8,916 nt of DNA from Chitinophagaceae bacterium (lineage in GTDB: Bacteria > Bacteroidota > Bacteroidia > Chitinophagales > Chitinophagaceae): the NCBI GenBank assembly GCA_003509845.1, contig DOMR01000036.1, positions 1-8,916 on the forward strand. Reading direction: 5' to 3'. Positions 6,469-8,916 of the stretch are shown in pieces (the first letter of the stretch is position 1; every line of letters begins with the position of its first letter). The notes below the pieces were generated by a model. That model worked only from the letters and a program-made list of their open reading frames with translations. It made no database searches and had not been told where the DNA came from. The translations under genes and the position numbers were made by a program.

Positions 6469-7176
6469 TTAAATGCTCAAAACTTCAATTGCTTTTTGTG
6501 CAGCCAATTGACTAGCATCTTTTTTAGTATAACCTTTTTCGCTGGTGACCACTTCACCATCCAATACCACATTGATGGTGAATAAACGACGTCGACCTTC
6601 CAGCTGTTCTCCTGCCAAAACAAAGTCAACCTGCTTACCTTGCTTTAATGCCCATCCAATAATTTTATTTTTGATGTTGATATCAATCAACTCTAATTCA
6701 TCCATAAATAAATAGGGTTGAATCATTTTATTGACGATCCATTTTTTTGTAAACTCGTATTTTTTATCAATGTAAATGGCGCCCACCAAGGCTTCCAAGG
6801 TATTCCCAAATATTTGACTTGTTTTTAAACCGCCATCTAATTTATTAAATTTCGTTAATCTTTTCAATCCCATTTGAATGGCAATATAATTTAATTGCTG
6901 ACGATTCACCATCTTACTGCGCATCTCCGTTAAAAAACCTTCCCCTTTATAGGGATATTTTTTAAATAAATAATCAGCAACGACTGAGCTAATAATTGCA
7001 TCGCCTAAAAATTCAAGGCGCTCATTATTTTCAGAGGAATGTTCTTTGACTGAACGATGATTTAAGGCTGTTTCGAATAACAATAAATTCTTGGTGGAAT
7101 AACCAATGAGTAAAACCAAGTTTTTTTCAAAAGCAGATTTCTTAAAAAAAGAAAGTAAGTGTTGAATTTTTTTCAC
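6469..7176 (-). CDS. rnc: Ribonuclease III
   Basis: A 235-residue double-strand RNA endonuclease. The RNase III signature NERLEFLGDA is at 51-60, supplying Glu52, Glu55 and Asp59. The second half of the active site is GNTLEALVGAIYID at 124-137 with Glu128. At the place where E. coli RNase III has Asp114 this protein has Asn125. A double-stranded RNA-binding domain follows from about 167 to 234 and ends with the usual TKKDASQLAAQKA helix. Known roles are rRNA and mRNA processing in the cytoplasm. The start is GTG at 7176: the codon lies five bases after the fabF stop and no suitable ATG precedes the catalytic domain. It is the last gene of acpP-fabF-rnc, and such tight spacing suggests translational coupling to fabF. 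Its stop nearly touches that of the opposing mce gene. Confidence 0.95.
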   Translation of the reverse strand: MKKIQHLLSFFKKSAFEKNLVLLIGYSTKNLLLFETALNHRSVKEHSSENNERLEFLGDAIISSVVADYLFKKYPYKGEGFLTEMRSKMVNRQQLNYIAIQMGLKRLTKFNKLDGGLKTSQIFGNTLEALVGAIYIDKKYEFTKKWIVNKMIQPYLFMDELELIDINIKNKIIGWALKQGKQVDFVLAGEQLEGRRRLFTINVVLDGEVVTSEKGYTKKDASQLAAQKAIEVLSI

Positions 7177-7181
7177 TTAAA

Positions 7182-8435
7182 TTAATCCTTGTATTTTTTC
7201 ACAATCACACAAGCATTATGCCCACCAAATCCAAAAGTATTACTTAGGGCTGCATTTACTGTTCTTTTTTGTGCTTTATTGAATGTGAAATTTAAACGAT
7301 TGTCTAATTCAGGATCATCCGTAAAATGATTGATGGTAGGTGGTACAATATCATGAATTACGGATTGTATACAAGCAATGGCTTCAATAACCCCTGCTGC
7401 ACCTAAACAATGCCCAGTCATGGACTTTGTACTACTTATATTTAAAGAATAGGCATGTTCACCAAATACAGCTGTGATTGCTTTGGTTTCAGCAATATCA
7501 CCCAATGGCGTTGAAGTACCATGTGTATTGATATAATCAATATCAGTAGGTTGCATATTTGCATCCCTTAAAGCTGCAATCATTACGTTTTTAGCCCCCA
7601 ATCCTTCCGGATGTGGCGCTGTTAAATGATAGGCATCTGCAGTAGCGCCGCCACCCACAACTTCACAATATATTTTAGCGCCACGTTTTTTGGCGTGTTC
7701 TAATTCCTCTAATACCAATACACCTGAGGCTTCTCCCATAATAAAACCATCCCGATCCTTATCATAAGGTCTACTTGCTGTTTTAGGATCATCATTGCGT
7801 TCGCTCATCGCCCTCATGGCATTGAAACCACCAATACCAGCGGCGCCAATAACTGATTCAGCACCTCCCGTAATGATAATATCTGCCTTGCCTAATTTTA
7901 AAGTATCCATCGCAGTGACCATTGCATTTGTACTTGAAGCACATGCACTTACCACCGCAAAATTGGGTCCACGGAATCCATGCTTCATGGAAATTTGTCC
8001 AGCAGCAATATCCAAAATCATTTTAGGAATAAAGAAAGGGTTGAACCTCGGTGTTCCATCCCCTTGTACAAAATTAGTAACCTCTTCGCTGAAGGTGTTT
8101 AAACCACCAATACCACTGGCGAAAATTACGCCTACTCGATCATGATCAACATTATTTTCAGTAATACCTGCATCTGCAACAGCTTGGTCACTCGCCACTA
8201 ATGCAATTTGTGCAAAACGATCCAATTTTCTTGCTTCCTTACGATCCATAAACTCAGTTGCATCAAAACCTTTTATCTCGCATGCAAATCTTGTTTTGAA
8301 TTTTGCCGCATCAAATTGTGTGATCATGTCCGCACCGGATACACCATTGATTAAGCTATCCCAATAATCGTCTAGCGTGTTGCCAATAGGAGTAATGGCT
8401 CCAATACCTGTAACTACGATGCGTTTGGTTTGCAT
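7182..8435 (-). CDS. fabF: 3-oxoacyl-[acyl-carrier-protein] synthase II (KAS II)
   Basis: A 417-residue thiolase-fold condensing enzyme that extends acyl-ACP with malonyl-ACP in cytoplasmic type II fatty acid synthesis. The Cys-His-His triad is intact: Cys165 in VVSACASSTNAM, His305 in NTHGTSTPLGD and His342 in KSMTGHCLGAAG, with the conserved Lys337 and the glycine-rich NTFGFGGHN at 399-407. N-terminal RIVVTGIGAITPIG and the overall length are typical of FabF and differ from FabB. Start ATG at 8435, preceded by an A-rich stretch rather than a Shine-Dalgarno sequence. It lies downstream of acpP, the gene for its carrier substrate, with a hairpin between them, and five bases upstream of rnc. 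Confidence 0.97.
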   Translation of the reverse strand: MQTKRIVVTGIGAITPIGNTLDDYWDSLINGVSGADMITQFDAAKFKTRFACEIKGFDATEFMDRKEARKLDRFAQIALVASDQAVADAGITENNVDHDRVGVIFASGIGGLNTFSEEVTNFVQGDGTPRFNPFFIPKMILDIAAGQISMKHGFRGPNFAVVSACASSTNAMVTAMDTLKLGKADIIITGGAESVIGAAGIGGFNAMRAMSERNDDPKTASRPYDKDRDGFIMGEASGVLVLEELEHAKKRGAKIYCEVVGGGATADAYHLTAPHPEGLGAKNVMIAALRDANMQPTDIDYINTHGTSTPLGDIAETKAITAVFGEHAYSLNISSTKSMTGHCLGAAGVIEAIACIQSVIHDIVPPTINHFTDDPELDNRLNFTFNKAQKRTVNAALSNTFGFGGHNACVIVKKYKD

Positions 8436-8443
8436 GAAAATCT

Positions 8444-8493
8444 TTTTTAAAAATTAAATCCGCCTTTAAAGCAAAGGCTCAAAAAGGCGGATT
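8444..8493 (-). terminator. Attenuator-like hairpin between acpP and fabF
   Basis: On the minus strand a perfect 11-base inverted repeat, AATCCGCCTTT (8493-8483) and AAAGGCGGATT (8467-8457), encloses a 15-base loop and is followed by TAATTTTT. The T-run is broken, so it is probably a leaky terminator that lets part of the acpP transcript continue into fabF; it might also be a 3'-end stabiliser for acpP mRNA. The loop carries a second copy of GCCTTT (8478-8473) that can pair with the same AAAGGC (8467-8462), giving a competing small hairpin. Confidence 0.6.
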
Positions 8494-8539
8494 AAAATAT
8501 TCCGATGTGTCAAGTTTGATTTACAATTAAGTAAACTTA

Positions 8540-8776
8540 CTATTTAGCGTGTTCCTCTAAATAAGTAACTGCTTGACCTACGGTTGTAATAGTTTCTGCT
8601 TGTTCATCAGGAATAGAAATATTAAATTCTTTTTCAAATTCCATAATTAATTCAACGGTGTCTAATGAATCAGCGCCCAAATCATTTGTAAAGGAAGCCT
8701 CGTTTGTAACTTCTGCTTCATCCACACCTAATTTGTCAACGATAATTTTTTTAACTCTAGTAGCGATGTCTGACAT
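8540..8776 (-). CDS. acpP: Acyl carrier protein
   Basis: A 78-residue, strongly acidic helical protein of normal length. The phosphopantetheine attachment site is Ser37 in LGADSLDTVELIMEFE, the standard sequence for the fatty acid synthesis carrier. It shuttles growing acyl chains between the enzymes of type II fatty acid synthesis in the cytoplasm, including FabF encoded next to it. Start ATG at 8776 gives MSDIATRVK, a common AcpP opening. It is the first gene of acpP-fabF-rnc; a 104-base spacer with a hairpin separates it from fabF, consistent with the need for far more AcpP than FabF. The upstream region holds a TATTTTTG promoter element. Confidence 0.98.
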   Translation of the reverse strand: MSDIATRVKKIIVDKLGVDEAEVTNEASFTNDLGADSLDTVELIMEFEKEFNISIPDEQAETITTVGQAVTYLEEHAK

Positions 8777-8799
8777 TGTAAAAAGTTTTGTTTACGGCG

Positions 8800-8807
8800 C
8801 AAAAATA
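8800..8807 (-). promoter_or_regulatory. Probable -7 promoter element (TATTTTTG) of acpP-fabF-rnc
   Basis: On the minus strand TATTTTTG fits TAnnTTTG fully and lies 23 bases before the acpP ATG. A TTTTTGAC stretch sits upstream but closer than the usual spacing for a -33 element. Between this element and the start codon, GTAAA (8794-8790) and TTTAC (8781-8777) could form a weak five-base-pair hairpin next to the ATG. The rest of 8808-8916 is AT-rich with no gene I can support. Confidence 0.5.
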
Positions 8808-8916
8808 TACTTTTTGTCAAAAACGAAGTATTTTATTTGCCTTTTTGTTTACACAATTTAACGCTTATTTGAAATAAAGGGTTCATTTGGTTGTTTTTGG
8901 TATAAAAGCAGGCAAA

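Noticed and set aside
8658..8861. Plus-strand 67-codon frame over the acpP start and promoter region
   Set aside because: Most of it is antisense to acpP, with no family resemblance; it is a shadow frame.

Overview
The window is a compact, AT-rich stretch of chromosome from a member of the Bacteroidota, most likely a Chitinophagaceae-type organism. The grounds are a GldF/GldG-type gliding-motility transporter gene, a MurF reading frame that matches the N-terminus of the Bacteroidota MurF-alanine racemase fusion, the gene order acpP-fabF-rnc, the absence of Shine-Dalgarno sequences before most starts, and several matches to the Bacteroidota -7 promoter consensus TAnnTTTG. The placement rests on remembered family features, not on a search.

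Layout from left to right. Positions 1-3772 (minus strand) hold a tightly spaced run, in transcription order: a fused gldF-gldG gene, a TerC-family membrane protein gene, and the start of murF(-alr), which runs off the left edge. Positions 3786-3840 hold a strong terminator-like hairpin. Positions 3868-5952 (minus) hold iscS-iscU-iscA, a minimal ISC iron-sulfur cluster assembly operon. Its promoter lies in the 110-bp divergent spacer shared with the only plus-strand gene, a methylmalonyl-CoA epimerase (6063-6467). That gene meets rnc tail to tail with one base between the stop codons. Positions 6469-8776 (minus) hold acpP-fabF-rnc: acyl carrier protein, beta-ketoacyl-ACP synthase II and RNase III. 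A hairpin between acpP and fabF probably tunes their ratio. The right end (8777-8916) is non-coding as far as I can see and carries a likely acpP promoter.

Functionally this is mostly housekeeping: sulfur mobilisation and Fe-S scaffolding (IscS donates sulfur to IscU, and IscA is the A-type carrier), fatty acid elongation (AcpP carries the chain that FabF extends), propionyl-CoA/methylmalonyl-CoA interconversion, cell wall precursor synthesis and an ABC exporter linked to gliding. I see no mobile element, CRISPR array, RNA gene or defence island, and no clearly undescribed system. The points that most deserve a second look are the GldF-GldG fusion, the stripped-down proteobacterial-like isc operon, the terminator that directly abuts the gldFG start, the acpP-fabF hairpin with a competing fold, and an Asp-to-Asn change at an RNase III metal-ligand position.
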